Notes under the pieces: model-generated
Seen by the model: only the letters and a program-made list of their open reading frames with translations
Database searches by the model: none
Told to the model about the DNA's origin: nothing
Part shown: positions 14,740 to 29,222 of the stretch, in pieces
How the letters are laid out: every line of letters starts with the position of its first letter
Numbering within the stretch: position 1 is the first letter of the stretch
Assembly: GCA_013396635.1 (NCBI GenBank)
Contig: WBMW01000467.1
Coordinates: 558,001-622,000 of the forward strand
Direction of reading: 5' to 3'
Length of the DNA stretch: 64,000 nt
From: Penelope pileata
Lineage: Eukaryota > Chordata > Aves > Galliformes > Cracidae
Position numbers and translations under genes: made by a program

Positions 14740-17700
14740 GCGGTGCTGCATCAGGGATCGACTATAGGGAAAAGAAACAGTACAGGTGCCAAGGACATAC
14801 TAAAAAATCCAGGAGAAGAAAGTGAGAGCCCACAAAAAGTGTTATTTTTTCTGCCATGCACTTTTTCCAAAATGGTGGTATTGGCTGTCGTAACCCAAAA
14901 CAGTTTTAGCTACTGCTAAAATAGAGAGCTCAGTGTTTTTGTGAGAGAAGTAATAGGATTACCTTTGCCAGGATGTGCAGAGCTTACACACTAGGTGAGC
15001 CCAGCAGCAGTCTGTACTCTGAATGGAAGTGTTGGGACTGTGGCAGGTGTGAGCTCACCCCGCTTGCGCTGCTGCAGCCACTGCGTATCGCAATTTGTGC
15101 TCTGGGGAATCACCCTGTGACAGGAATTTTGGCTACTTCCCCAGGGCAAATTGCCCCTAGGCAATGGGGCATTTAGCCCATCCTATATCAATTTTGGGTT
15201 TGGGGCCTAGAGTTTTCCTATGTACAGATAATGCCAGCTCTGTTGCAGCACACAGCCCATCACTACCAGGAACATCAAAGAAGGGCTGAAAAAACAGAAA
15301 GTATTCCCAATGGTAATTCAGTGACTTTTTCAATGCTGTGAAGAACCAATTACAGAGTACAATGACTGTCTTCATTAATAAGAAACGAAGTTTCATTCTG
15401 CATTTGGTTGTGCTACTAGCTGCTCTCCCACATGTGTGTGACAGACACACCAACCTGCCACACTTCCAAGGCAGCCTCACTTTCCTCTCATGCAACGAGC
15501 CAACAGAGAACCATTTCCAAAGTGTAGCTGTTCTGTGCATCAAAACGCTTTGCAGCATGTTCTCATTCCCATAAGGCACTCTGCAGCCAGCAGACTGTTG
15601 TAATAATATTTTTTGCAAGAACAGACTTGGAAAATAATGGCTTTTTATTATTGCATCTTTGTGCCAGTGCAGACAGAATCCTAACTTACCAGATGTTTCT
15701 TATTTCTTTTTCTAAACTGTATTTTGACTTTTGGTATTTCTAAAAGTTGAGGGTTTCAAACAAAGAGGTTTCTGTGTTACCTTAAGAAATCCAAAGATTT
15801 TTAAACAAATACTTTATTTAATGTTATCTCAAAAAACAAGCAAACAAAAAGAATAACAAACCCAACTGCACCAACTGTTTGTATGAATATAGCCTGATCG
15901 GGAGCTCTAGAACTACAACCAGCCCTCTACCTATAGTGAACATTCTGGGTAACTCCTGTAACCTTACCTGCTTAAAAAAATCATGGAAACAGTAAGAAGC
16001 TCTGGAAGTTCCATGATTGGAAAAGCATTCATTCTGTGAAAATTTGAGATCTTGAAAGTTGTGGGGCTCAGATATCTGCTTTGGTTTTGCTTTGTTTATT
16101 AAAATAGTGAAACTCCAGAAGTATGTAGGGCCCTACCAGTACCAGAGAAAAACACAGAAAAATACTGAAGATTTGTGTGTTCAGGGAAGGGGGATGCAGC
16201 ATGAACACTGAAAACCAAGTATGCTTTACCCTGTCAGCGCAAAGTGATCCAGATTTTGATTTCATCTTAACTGAGACAGGAAGATCTTTTTAGTACCATA
16301 GCTGCTTCAGCAGATGTGTGACTGATGTTTTTGATTTTCCTGCTTGCAAAAGATGCCAGTACATTTCAGTTTTCTAATCTTTAACAGCAGCAGCTTGTGC
16401 TATAAGAAAATGTAAGTATAGAAGGCACACAGTTTACAGCAACTGATTTTACTGACTGCTTTTGGAATTCAGCGTGCAGCCACTCACAGTAATTTGAGTG
16501 TACTACACAGTGTGAGTAGTACTTGAATTACACGCAGTCTTAAGCCCTATATTAGCAGTCTGTACCGCTTTTTACAAGTACCTAGCTCAAAGGATATGGA
16601 AAGCAAAGTGAAACTATCATACCCTGTATAATAGGCAAAGCAGAATTAATTCATTGGAGTAGAGGAATTAAAGCAATCCAAGCTCAGCAGCAAACAGCTG
16701 GGCAAGAAGCAATAGCAAATGAAAAAGCCGCCTCAGCCATTGCAAAAGCTTACAGCCCAGTTTACCATTTAAAATAATGTTACACTGCAATGCAATGACC
16801 TGACTCAATCTGTCCTCCTTGGCTTATTTTAGGTCCTACCTCTGGGTTTTCACTATCAGACTAGCAGTTTACTAAACTAAGATGGACCATTTGTTTTCTT
16901 ACTTAATGACCTGCACAACAACAGGCAGACATAGCTGGCTGCTCAGCCATTTGTCTCACTAGAAAATGTTCCAGTTGCCTCCTCAGTGCCAAAGAAACTC
17001 ATTTTTTTGAATTATTCCTTCACTTGCAAACTGTTTATTGACTTTTACACTTTTAAATCTACTACGAAGTATAAACAATGAGATATCCACACAGGTGGCC
17101 AGGTTCCCTGTGACACAATTCTCAAGAACAGTGAAACAAAGCCTCCATATGGGGCACGGCAGTGAATAATAAAACACTGAACTACAAATTCACATTCATT
17201 TTTGTATTCTTGAAATTCCACACACATTTTTCTGCCAGTATGTGTGGAAACTCAGGACTCACAATTTCACAGTTTTAGATTTGGCAGTCTCCCTGAATTA
17301 AGTATTCTCATGCCTAGCTGCCACACTTCAGTACAGTCACTCTTGACCTCTAAGGTCTCAGAGCTGTTGCCTTCTGCTTTTTCTATCCTCCTTTCAGTTA
17401 GGATAATTGCCCCCCCACCTCAGCTACATCCCAGCCTGTAATTTCCTAATATTAAAAAAAAAAAAAAAAAGACTTTTTTCACTGCTGAGAAGTTCAAAGT
17501 CCAAAAGCCATCCATGTTAGGAGGCCCAGAACTTTATCTGCAATCATGAAAGAAAATTTGTTTTTTGCTGTTTTGGGGGGTTTTTTTAAAGGCTAGATAC
17601 TACTCTTAAGAAGACTACAATTCAAAGAAGACAGATTAAGCTAGTTTATTTCAGTCATTTACCAGGACAGGACTGGTGGCTGGGAAAAGCGCAGCCAAGC

Positions 17701-19070
17701 TTCTGTACCAGCTGGAGACCAGACTAATGCTGAACTGTCTTCAGATTTCAAACAAATTGACTAGAAAAAGAGATGGCTTCTAGTACAAAAGCTAGAAACT
17801 TAGCAAATGCTGAGTTGATCTTGTGTGCAATGTTACCAATCATCTACAATCCTGAGCTATTTCAACTCAGAAAAGTTGTCCACACTTGCTTCCTTTTCAA
17901 GATCTCCTTGGTTACCAGAGGTTACCAAAAACGTATCTCCAGTAATAAACACTTGTCCACTGATCTTCTATCTCCTTCCTAAATTTGCGATGACACAAAA
18001 GCCTGGCTTCTCATCAAAGGTCAAAGCTTGTGTGACCTTCCCTATCTTGCACAGCTTGGGGACCACTAAGTGTCCTTCCCAGGCTGAGCTGATTCCATGG
18101 TGACAGCCGTTCCCCTGCCTTGCACCCACACTAGGAGCCACCACAGAGCTAACTGGCATGTGGGTGGCCCCAAGAGACTGAGATTTTAACCAGTGTGGGG
18201 CAGAGGCATAATGCCAGACTGAAACTGTTCCCCTTACTCCTAGTCAACAGCATGAAGGCCTTGCAGAGATGAGTTTCAAGCTTCCACTTTCATTGACCAG
18301 AACTTTTCACAGCGGCTATAGAAGAAAGATGAATATTGTTGCTCCTCCTGCAGCCTCTGCAGTGGGACAGCCAGTTTCTAAATATTATTAAACAATATGC
18401 AAACGATGTCCAAAAAAATTATAGGAATCATAGTAAGCATCCCAAGACCAACTTTAGTCTGCTGTGCTTATTTTTTAAATAGTTTTCTCAATTTTAGTTA
18501 AACCTGAAATCATTATAAACGATAAAATGTTGGGTTTCCATGCAGTTCACTAGGACATGATATTAGCTCTAAACGTAACACTTCAGTAACACCTGTTCAA
18601 GGAAATTTCAGAAAACATATACGTCGTTTTCTCAGCATGCTACTTAGACTTCTAGATGAGTTTTGGAAAATAGAGTTCTAGTTGTCTATACAACTGCTAG
18701 CAAGCTCTCAACCTCCAGGAAATGCTTGAGTGTTTTTCATCTCCCATTTCCAGTCTTTACCTGGTTTACAAAGCCCAAACATCAGGTTGGGTAGGGCACT
18801 CTAATCCCACGCCAGGCCTGAAACGCCTCGTGATACCACATGGATTAAAAATCGTTATAAATAACAGCCAGACTCAAACCCTCAGGAGGAGTATCATGCC
18901 ACCTTCAGAAGTTGACTATACGCAAATAAATAGTTCCAGAATCTCTTCCATCTGCACCACTCACATTACCCAACCTTACTTATAAGTCAGGTTCTCAAAA
19001 TTTGTTTCCCGAGCTCTGTTGATTCACGACAGCCACTTGGCAGCAGCTATTTTCTCTTTAGCTACTTATA
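14740..19070. other. Gene-poor region
   Basis: No gene recognised. The longest frame is a minus-strand 153-codon stretch (15157-15618) that overlaps a plus-strand open frame and shows no domain. A short A tract lies at 17454-17470. Confidence 0.5.
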
Positions 19071-19625
19071 AAGCAGTTGCTCTCAAGGTAATGCCTCCTA
19101 TTTTATTCTGTTGGCCATCAACATCAGAGGCAGGTGTTGGTGGGATGGCAGTAGAGGCTGAACCTTCCCACCAGTATACCATTCCATGTTGTTGCCATGT
19201 GACAGATGGCAGCAGAGGGGCACTCTGACCCAATGGCATCTGACATGGGAGTGCAGATGAAGCAAAGGTGTGGCACTGAATTCCTCCATGCATTGAAAAA
19301 ATGGCACCCACTGACATTCACTGACACTTGCTGAATGTTGATGGAGATGGAACAGTGGCTGTGAGCACAGTGAGGGCTGGGTGGTGCCTTTCAGCAGTGG
19401 TGACAGTGACAGTGGTCACCTCAGCTGGTGCAGATTGTTACAAGCACAGCATGCAGGCTCTTGTTCATCACTGTTGAAAATGCACAACTAGTGGTGGTGA
19501 CTGTGTTGAAAAATAGTCTTTTGTAGCTGAGAATTTGCTCTATCAGGTAGTGTTATTGTGCTCTTCATAGCTGTTGTAGTTTCCATGGAAATAAATAGGA
19601 GGCATTATCTTCAGGGTAACCAACG
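19071..19625 (+). mobile_element. Mariner-type non-autonomous DNA transposon (copy 2)
   Basis: A 555 bp element flanked by TA at 19069-19070 and 19626-19627. It has the same ends (AATGCCTCCTATTT left, AGGAGGCATTAT right) and the same interior as copies 1 and 3. The transposase remnant near 19295-19420 is broken, for example by a stop shortly after its APTDIH motif. It has the same orientation as the other two. The ends have drifted more than in copy 3, which suggests an older insertion or more decay. Confidence 0.87.
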
Positions 19626-19904
19626 TACAGAACAGATCTAAAAAATGCAGAGAGCTTTGCCTCCAAAGCCCTTTTATCAACAGACCATGTATTTCCTGAT
19701 GCACACCAGTTCAAGTCTAATTTCTGTTACAAGAACATGAAATCTAGGAGAGTACCAGAGGAAACTAGGAGTCTATCACCCTTGAAAGCTTTGCACTCCT
19801 AAGTCAGAGGCACAGCATTCCCTCTGATTCAAAATATTTTTTAAGAAGCATCTTTATACATGCAGGATATGGGGAGGGAAAAAAAAAAAGACTTTGTTTT
19901 TTAT

Positions 19905-19986
19905 CATATATTCAAATATAAGTATACAAATATATATGCATGTACGTATTTACTTGTATACATATACATATTCAAATATACATATA
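19905..19986. repeat. AT-rich low-complexity repeat
   Basis: Alternating ATATA, CAAATATA and TACATA units over about 80 bases. It is imperfect and not a clean microsatellite. Confidence 0.7.
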
Positions 19987-21307
19987 AAAAAATCTTACAG
20001 CTGCTTCAATTAGTTTGGAAAGCTGATGGAGTATAATGACTGTTGAGTCTTTCCTTGTTACTTTTCAATAAAATAGGTGGGCTGATTGTAGCAATACACG
20101 TCACCTCATTGCTGATAGCAATGGAATAACCATCTGCTGCATGAGAGGTTTACTGAGTATTAAGCTGAAAGGTGGAGATCAATGTCTGGTGTCCATGCCT
20201 GGAAAGCTTTATTACATCCATATGAACACAGTGACATGCAGAGAATAGCAAAGGTTCTTCTAGGTTTGACTCTTAGACAATCAGATTTCTCTCCTTACCT
20301 CTTTACATCTGCTCTTTCTGTGAATAAACAGATTTCTAGCATACTTAAAGAAATAAGAGATATAACACTAGATTTTCTGCCACCACCACTCATGCATTCC
20401 TCCTGCTTTACTCTCTAACATTTGACATAGAAGCCTGAAAAAGAGGGTCTGAGATTCGTTTGGTATCTGTTGCCTAATAATAAAAAAAGAAAAAAGAAAA
20501 ACAATGGATTTTTTTCCTTATTTGAACCATGTGTGCCGTGCTCTGTAATCTATCACAGACAGGAATTTTCTTGTTACATAGATGTAACAGCCACTACTGT
20601 TAAAGAGTTGTATGTGTGTTTTATGAGAAACAATACAATACCATGAATTCAAGCAAACTTATCTTTAAAACCACCTTGTAGAGCAGCTTATAATTTATAG
20701 GGAAGCACAAAGCTACCTGGCATTGATGTATACACAGAAGGGCCATTAAGGACAACAGAGCAACTGTTTGACTCTACCAAGACAAGGCCAGACAAGTTCA
20801 GTTGCTGATTCTTTTTGAGCACACAGAATTTGTAAGTGCATAGAGAAACAGTTCCACTTCTATTTTCCACATTAATTATCAAGCTGTTGGTGATTTGTTT
20901 GGTTTTAATTTAGACCTTGGAAAAAAATCAAACATACCCTTCTAGCACCTGTAAAAATACTGCAATTAATGTAAGCCTAGCAGAGTGGGTCAGAAGAGAA
21001 TATTTGAACACAGATGAAAGACATTTCCTTTGGCCACAATAGAATTTTATTAGATACATATTTGAGGTCCTTTATTCAAATCCCATGAAGAGTTTGAAAG
21101 AGCCTTTAGACTAAAAAACTGGTCAACCAGGTATTTGGGATCTGTGTCTGTCTAGTGGAGAACTACGTGAATTGAGACTGTCAGTATATTTCAGAGAGGC
21201 ACTACTCAGAAGCACATTGTCATTAAAAATGTTTTGACTTGAAGTATAAAAGTAAAGCTTGGATTACATTTTTGTGGCCACCAGATATTAGAAAGAAACA
21301 AAAATGA

Positions 21308-21345
21308 CAAAAAAAAAAAAAAAAGAAAGAAAGAAAGAAAAAAAA
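21308..21345 (+). repeat. Poly(A) followed by (GAAA)n
   Basis: A run of about 16 A bases leads into GAAA units and ends in further A bases. Confidence 0.85.
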
Positions 21346-21584
21346 CTGTCTATTACAACGGTAGTTACTAGTGTGTGTGTTTTGAGGGAATTTTTAAACC
21401 ATTGTGTCTTTCTATAAGGGATTTCAAACCCAACATATGACACAACCACAAATGCATTCTGACAGCTTAAAAGAGATCATGAAATAAACAGCATACATTG
21501 ATGTACTCAGCCATTTCATTTACTTCATTTTTAAAGTCTAGATACATCTCTGCAAGCTTCACATTTTTACTCACCAGTTTTCAG

Positions 21585-21861
21585 AAAAAGAATATTTGTT
21601 TCAGTGCCTGAAAAAAGGTGAGAACTTTGGGACTTCCTTCCTTGATGGTCCTCAATCTATGCAGTTAAGACATGCGGTGATCAAAGTCGAGCTAATGAGT
21701 GACATCAGTAATTCTTCTGTCTGGATATACCACTTCTTTTTGTTCCCTACAAGGAATGGAAAAAGTTTCAAAAATGTGGATGAACTGTGCTATTGCAGGA
21801 AGTTTAAAAAAGACAAAAGAGTCATTAAGTTTGACATTGCAATCCAGGCTGTGAAAAATGG
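21585..21861 (+). other. Exon-like open block, no known protein
   Basis: A 277 bp block preceded by a fair acceptor (ACTCACCAGTTTTCAG, ending at 21584) and followed by a consensus donor (G|GTAAGTTTT at 21862). One frame stays open from edge to edge for 91 codons, entering after one base of a codon and leaving after two. The product would be basic and mixed in composition (for example YCRKFKKDKRVIKFD near its end), with no motif I know. I see no partner exons with matching phase nearby, so this may be chance or part of a non-coding transcript. Confidence 0.2.
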
Positions 21862-24800
21862 GTAAGTTTTACTACCTTGTATTAGAAGAGGAGAAAGCTA
21901 TGTATTTAACTGCTTTTTTCCATATCTTACATTCACATATGCTTTCTCAAGGACACATCAGAAAACTATCACTTAGGAATAATGCAGATTAAAACAGTTT
22001 TATCTCCACATGATTTTAGGCTGCCTTGAGAAGCACCAACAGAACAAGCTGAAATATGTGACTTTCAACCAAAACATAAGCGATTTGTCAGTCAAGTAAA
22101 CAGCTCCATCATAAGCTTCTGATATGAGAAAACCAGTTAAAACTTATTTCATCACTACTAGAGCTTAGCTGTATTGAGAATTTAAAAAAAGAAAAAAGAA
22201 AAAAGAAAAAAAAGAAATCAAAAAGAAATGAATCCAGATTAAGAAATACTGCTTTAACTAACTGTTCTATTATGCTTGTATAAAAATTCTCTTGTAGATT
22301 ATTGGATTGCTTGTAAAAACAAAACTTCAAAGAGATTCAACATATGGTTTGCAGATCAGATAGTTCACAGCTTTGTGCTTAGGGTTTTGTTTGTTTTAAG
22401 AAACACAACTTGTACTTTATATGCCACATTTATTAATGTGCATAGACCTAGTCATCTGGTGGGTAAGCACAGACTAATTTTTAACCCCTATCCAGCCCAA
22501 TTGCAATGTTACCATTTTTTGTGGCCAATTTATGAAGCTTTCATTAAAGTGTCAGTCACATAGCTAACAAAGTCTAACAAGGAGGGGAATTTGCCAAAAG
22601 GAGTTTTGGAGAAAATCTTCTGTAAAACCATGGTATTCATTTTATTTCCTTGGAAGCAGTTCTTTTTATTTAATTTTATATTTTTTAAGGGAAAAAAAAA
22701 AAAAATAGAGATGAAAGTTAAGTCCACCACAGCCAGTCAATTATATCCATTCTTATGCATGTGCAAGCCCTGAGTAGCAATGCAGAGGGAACCTGAGCAA
22801 CAGTTCTACTTCTTGAAAACACAAAGAATCTGAGAAAACAACTTCTGCCTTTAGATACTTCCATGAGTAGTCTCACAGATGGCAGAAATTACCAGTGTCC
22901 CATTTATTCCAGAACTATGAGAGTTTACACAGGTAAGCATTTGTCCATTGTTTCCCTAGGGGTACTGAGAATCAGCAAGGACAGGTCTTCGGTGGCAGAT
23001 TTCACACAAGTGGCTGTAAAATTCAAGAAATCCAGGGAGCTTTTTGTTCTTTCATACTGTAGAATTTTATCTCCTGTCCATCATTTTCAGTGGATTACTT
23101 TAAGGTAGAGAAATCAATAGTATATATTTGACTCAACAGTCATTATTTCTGAGTTTGCCGTGAACCTTTCCTGTGCAAAAGAACTCATAGTTTGTGGGGA
23201 CTGACATTAACATCCCCAGAAACTAACACTGAAAAGACCTACAGGTGCCCGTTACCTGTTGTCAAAAATAATGATTTCACACAGTAGGAACCTCATTTTA
23301 CGTTTCAGAAATATTTCTTATAATTCAGAATTCTTCATACCACTTGGTCATTCCACAAGCTAAGTTCCATTAATTATTAGTTTTCTTGGGCTAGCTTAGG
23401 GCAAGATTCTCAAAACTGAACTATTATATTTCAACACTCTATCTTTTATCCAAAGATGATTTCTCATTCAGTGCAATTAATATTTCAAAAATGTAAGTAT
23501 TATATCTGTATGAAATTGCCTGTTTCTAATCAGTACGTAATAATTTCCAATAGCAGAAACCTAGCCTTACAAATGTTACTGAGACAGTTTTGTCATGGAA
23601 AATTTTATCATGAAAGAGCTATGTGCTGTTTTATTGTCAAAAAAAGACTGTAAGCACAACCAGATAGAGAGATCTGCCAGAAATTCCTGCGTTATTTTTC
23701 TTTCTCCCAAAAACATTTACTGTGGTAGCAGCCCGGCATTCAGTTACCCAGTGTTTCTGATGGTAAATCTGTTTTTGCAAGGAAATGGTCCTGCAATATA
23801 CTTTTGTAAAAAGCCAGCAGCCAGCATCAATGCAACTGTTTTTTATTGAAATCAGTGGCGGATTCGTTATAAGTAGAGGTAAAACAGTTGTGTTCATAAC
23901 AAGAACACAAGAATACTTAGTAAGTCCTCAATTAAATTCAGAATTACAGCCCTAACATGGCAAAGGGAGACAGTGCAGAAGGCAAAGAGATGTAAGCACC
24001 TCTCCTAGGCATAACCTAGCATTGGCATATTGGCGAAAGATTTAGAGCAAGAGAGACTTAAGTCCCTGAAAATGTTTGCCATTGTTCTGCATTCAAACCC
24101 TTATAAATGCTCGAAATCAATAGGTAAATAAAGTTATTGCGTTACAAAGCAGTGTGGCAGTTGCTATGCTATACTCTATGCAGTTCAAAGGAGTATCAAT
24201 GAAGATCAGAGCTGAAATTTGGAATACTTGTCTTTGACAGCAAAGAGCTTTAGATGGCTCTTGGATTTCTTTTTATGGGATCAAAACCAGTTGGATTTAA
24301 CCTCTGGAATATCTACAAGTGTTTATGCAGGGTTTTTTTGTTTTTTTTTTTCTTCTTCTCCTGTAGTTTTATAGTCCCTATTAAGGAGAAAGAAAGTAAA
24401 AAAACTACAACCACTCCTTTCCATTGCCTCATAACAAAGCTTTTCCAAGTGCCGTGCTTCAAATCTATCCGAATGATTTGTGAAGCAACTTGGAAACAGG
24501 GAGAAAGTCTGCCACAGCGCTGTTACTGTTACTTGCACTGAGGTAAATCAACTGTAGCTCGAAAATAAACCCTTAACAGAGCAAAGAAGTTGGGCAAGAA
24601 AATAGAAAGGCTAAATACAACAGCTCATTAGAGAGATACAAAGCTTGTTTCATTTTAATGTCTTAGAAAACTGCAGGCATCGATCTCATCAAGTGCTGCT
24701 GATATGTGCATTAAGCTGATGGAGGTTAAACCTGCAGTGTATGAACACTCATAAAAGACTGTTGGTGGCTTGGAAACTTCATGTGTAGGGTCCATCACGC

Positions 24801-27800
24801 CCTGAAAAGCTGTATTACCTGAGCAGACAATTGCATTTTTGGAAAAAAAAAAAAAAAAATATACCCTGAAGAGTGAGAATAAAGAAAGCCAGAAACACAG
24901 TTTAAATCTGAATTTAAGACGCTTACTCAAAAAGGCATCACTAGCTCTATGGTAAAACTTACTTAAAGAGCTAAGAAACAAAGGCATGTTCTGTTCAGCA
25001 ACATACAAGATGACCAGCAGATTGCTCCTGCAATTTTGCAACAACTGAATAGTTACATGTGGAGCAGGGTGAGCTGCCATGTATATAACGATGCACATAA
25101 AAAATAAAGAACACTTCATGGAAATCCCAGTGTTAGGAGACCATTCTGTATTTGGATTCTTCAACTTTCAAGAGGAAACAAAGTAAAATCATTGCACCAG
25201 TTTTGTTAGCCTCAATGTTTTTCTGACAAACTGCCACACACAAATCCCAGTTCAGCTCTGGCACTACAGCAAATAAACTGAGAGGGGGAAAAAAGACTAT
25301 TTTGACTACATGGAGGTTTTATAAAGGTAAAATTCAAGTACGTCAAGTCTCTTGTAAGAGAAATCAAGGAAGCAAGTAGACTATGACAGTTTAGATATGT
25401 ATGATGGATTTAAACATTGAAGGGGAAATGGTAATCAGAAAATGCTGCTCAAAAGCATTGCTATAAAGTTCAGAGGTGCACATGCTTCCTTATAGTGAAA
25501 CTGAGGGATTTCTCTGTCAGCTGCTACAGCTCCTTCTGCCAGTAAGACTATTTAAAGCCTTGTCCTTTAATAAAAAACACAAACACTAATGTGAGCAAAA
25601 CAAAGCGTCATCAAGCCTATGAACCTACATGTGCAAGAGAACAGCCAGGACCTAGGAAACATAGCTCTCAAGTTTGACTTGCAAGAGATCTTGGAGGACG
25701 GTTTTGAAAGAACAAGAAGTTCAGTGATGAAATTAGCCTTGTTTTCACACGCCTGAGCTTCTACAAACTTGTGGCAAGGTCTGGATTCACATTTCGTATT
25801 GAGAGTTTTACTGGAATCAGAAGTGGGATTACAAAATCAGAAGTAGTTTTTTTTAGCTGTAACACCACATCTTTTGCCACTGAATACGCTGTGGATGGAA
25901 AAAGCTTAATAAATAGAACAGAACGTTCCAAAAGCTGGTAGAGATGAAAAATGTTGGGTTGGTTTTTAACCTGCTTGGACTAAACTTTCTTTGTATGCAC
26001 AGACAAAAATGCGAGCAACTTGCAGCTGACTGAGATCTAAGTAGATTTTGATTCCAGACTGAAATGCCTTTTTTTTTTTTAATGCTTTATCTGTATTTAT
26101 TCACAATTCTGAAATAAAGGCAACTTCCTTTCCGTAACTACTGTTTCCAGCAATGGAAACAGAGCACAGTAGCACAAATAGTCTATAGATCCAAGATGGA
26201 GTTTGACAATTTTCATATTAAAAAAGCTTAAATTGTAAGTTTGGAGGAAAGTTATTCATAAACTGTGGAGAGATTTTGAGAGCAGCATGTGCCTCCCCAT
26301 CCAGAGAGAGAGGGAGGGGAAAATTGCCAGCTGTTCCACACCAGTGCTTACAGACATGCACAGGCAGCCCAGTTCTCAGTCTTGGGAAGGTATCTCCAGC
26401 TCTAGGACTTTGTCACTCCCAGTTTCATTGCCTAACAGCATCATCTGAGATATCACAGATTTCCCAAGCCTCTTCAAAGATGTCTAAGAAAAAAATTCAC
26501 CGGTACTTGTTTCACAAAAAGTTGGGCAGACTGACAATAAACAGTGCCCCGTGCTGCAAGAATAGTAACACAACTCCATTAACAAGATCAAACTTGGAAC
26601 ATGGATTGTTGCCTCTGTTGTGCAGCGGTGTTTCTAAAGCAGAAACTAACTAAATATTAGAGAAGTTATGGAAAAACAGACTTTTCAGCTGAAAAAGTCC
26701 ACTAACTTATTTTAGAAGCTATTTGTCTGGCAGCTGCTATGCTTGGCCTTTTATCTGTTCCACCGCACAGACAGTCTAACACGCTCTCACTGCTGGCCAG
26801 TTCACCGTGTGCCTTTTCCAATGGCTGTGTAATCCTGCTCTGGACTGATGTCATGGCTGCCAGTCCAGCAGACCCATTAAAAACAAAGCATACATTCTAG
26901 AGCTTCAGCTGCTACCCAAAGCAGAAACAAACGATCGCAGAAGCAAGCTACACCTTATAAATGGATTCTGCTGCACAGCATCTGTTTACTGAGGAATGCT
27001 ATATATTGACTAAAGCAAATTGCACACAGTTTAAGAGCATTTAAACTCCAGAAAAGCAACTCTGCAGTATTAGAAGCACAGCAGTTCTCTCTTAGACATT
27101 CTCTGATTGCAAATGCAGATACAAAACGTAATAAATCAATGCAATCTAGGAAAAGCCCTATTTTATTGGCATTCTATCAATAGTTCTGTTTTAATTCATT
27201 ATAACACAAGATTTTAAAAAAAAAATGACATCTGTTTGCAAACAGATTAATCAGGAAGCAGTCTAGGACTAAAACAGAAGAAACTCAGTTCCTTCAAAAT
27301 GGAATCTCTTAAGGAATGCTGCACAAAGAGGGAAGATTAACAGCTTTAAAAAATGTACTTGATGCTGATCAAAAGACAAGTTGCTGAAAGTCCATTTTCA
27401 TGCATTGAACACTTGTTTCATAGTGCATGCATACTTGAGAAAGAGATGGACAGAAATAACTCAAAGGCATGCTTTGGCAAATGGCTGATGAATACGATTC
27501 CTTTCCTCTAACTTAACAGAAATACCATTAACACAAGGTCCTCCACTTTACCTTGATGAGGCCAGGTAACAGATCTGCAGGGTTAACTATTTACCCAATC
27601 TCCTTCCCAATGTAAAGTACCAGCTAAAGCTAATGCAAATGACAAGTTAAACACAGTGCTTTCTATTGATCCACAAAAGCTTCAACAGGTGCTGATAAGG
27701 AAGCTCTATATGACTTGGGTTCTGCATATTCAGTTAAGAATCACTTCCAAGAAAACACTATAAGATTATCTCTGGATTCAAAACTTCAGGGGCAGCTGGC

Positions 27801-29170
27801 TAAAAACTGAATACAAATAAACATAGAATTGATATTGGAGGTTCTTCAGTGTGTGATGCAGATTATTCATTTCTCTTTCATTTTCAACTACACAAAGACA
27901 CAGTGGTGGACCTATGGGTCCACCTATCCTGTCACCAGCAGCCAACAGCAGGTGTCACCAACTAATCACAGGTACAAACTTACTTTCCCACTGTGTGGTC
28001 CTCTGAGGTAGAGCTGCTCTCTGTGGGCGACTTTCCAATCACCCAACTTCTGTGCTGGGTAACTGAAAAAAGCAACATGCATTATAACCTCTAGTCAGCT
28101 GCACTTGGAGAGCTTCAAACTCAGAAGAATTCAAACGTCACCTAAAACAATCCTTAAAGACCAAACAAGGCACATTTATGTACATTTGTTTGAACAAATT
28201 TCTCAAGAATACAAAACAAGGCTTTCCTCTAAGATATCTACCACATAGCGTCCTTTTAAAAATGCCATATTTTCAGTGAGCAGCGTGGGGGATTAAGAGA
28301 AGATAATCCCACTGCTGACCAAGGTCGGATGGAAGCAAGAATGCAAAATATTTGTGTTAAGAGCATTTTGTTGGAAAATCTCAAACCTCTCTAGAAAGAG
28401 TAAGACATTTGGTGCCCAGACATGGAGTCTGTGAACTGCAAAGGTCATCTAAAATAGTTTAGCGAAGAGCACTGCAAGGTGAAAGCAGCAACATCATGTG
28501 GATAGCTGTGCAGTATGCAGTGATCTTTCTTCTAAATTTTACTTCTTCTGTGTTTGCTTGCAAACATATCCCATAAAACTGCCTTTAGAACTGAAATAGC
28601 CTGAAGTTTGCAATGTACAAATTACTTTTGCTTTCAGCTTGCCTGCTGTACTACACTTCCTCTAGCACTACTGATGTTACTTAGCAGGCGCAGAGTGAGC
28701 GTAGATGATTCTGGTGACTTCCATCCCCAACGCTCATGGTATCATTCCTAGTATCAGACCCAATCAAATGTAACAATGCTTATAATTTCTGAACTTTTCA
28801 GCAGTTAGCTGTAAAGCTACCTGTGTGGCTCAACAATATCGGCAGATGAGTCTGGTACTCATAGAAGTTAATATTAAAGAGCCAGAAAAGAACTTTTGTA
28901 TCCCTGTTTGGAATCTCAAACCTTAGAGCCGGGCTCTCAGAACAGGTGTCTCACATGTGTCTTGGTGAAGACAGGCAGTTGTGAACACAGCCAGTATCAG
29001 TAAGAAATGTGTGACTTGACATAGTTACCTCACGTGCTTGAAGGATGCTCGATTTGTCCCGTGTGATACAGGAGGGAATTTTGCGTATGTCTGGACTACA
29101 CAAAATTAGCAAAAATCCTTGTTCTCTAATAATATGCTAATGTTTACACTGATTTGCAAATATATCTTCC

Positions 29171-29222
29171 AGAAAGAAAGAAACGAAAGAAAGAAAGAAG
29201 CGAAAGAAAGAAAGAAAGAAGC
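29171..29222. repeat. (GAAA)n microsatellite, interrupted
   Basis: About 50 bases of GAAA units interrupted by ACG and GCG variants. It is a likely length-variable locus. Confidence 0.9.

Noticed and set aside
15157..15618. Minus-strand open frame of 153 codons
   Set aside because: Starts at a non-ATG codon, overlaps a plus-strand open frame, and shows no motif or composition bias of a real protein.
24655..25164. Minus-strand open frame of 169 codons, the longest in the gene-poor part
   Set aside because: It begins at a non-ATG codon, contains a Phe run made by an A tract, has no domain, and has no splice or promoter context. Likely chance.
26276..26653. Plus-strand frame of 125 codons
   Set aside because: No ATG at its start, mixed low-information composition, no domain and no splice logic around it.
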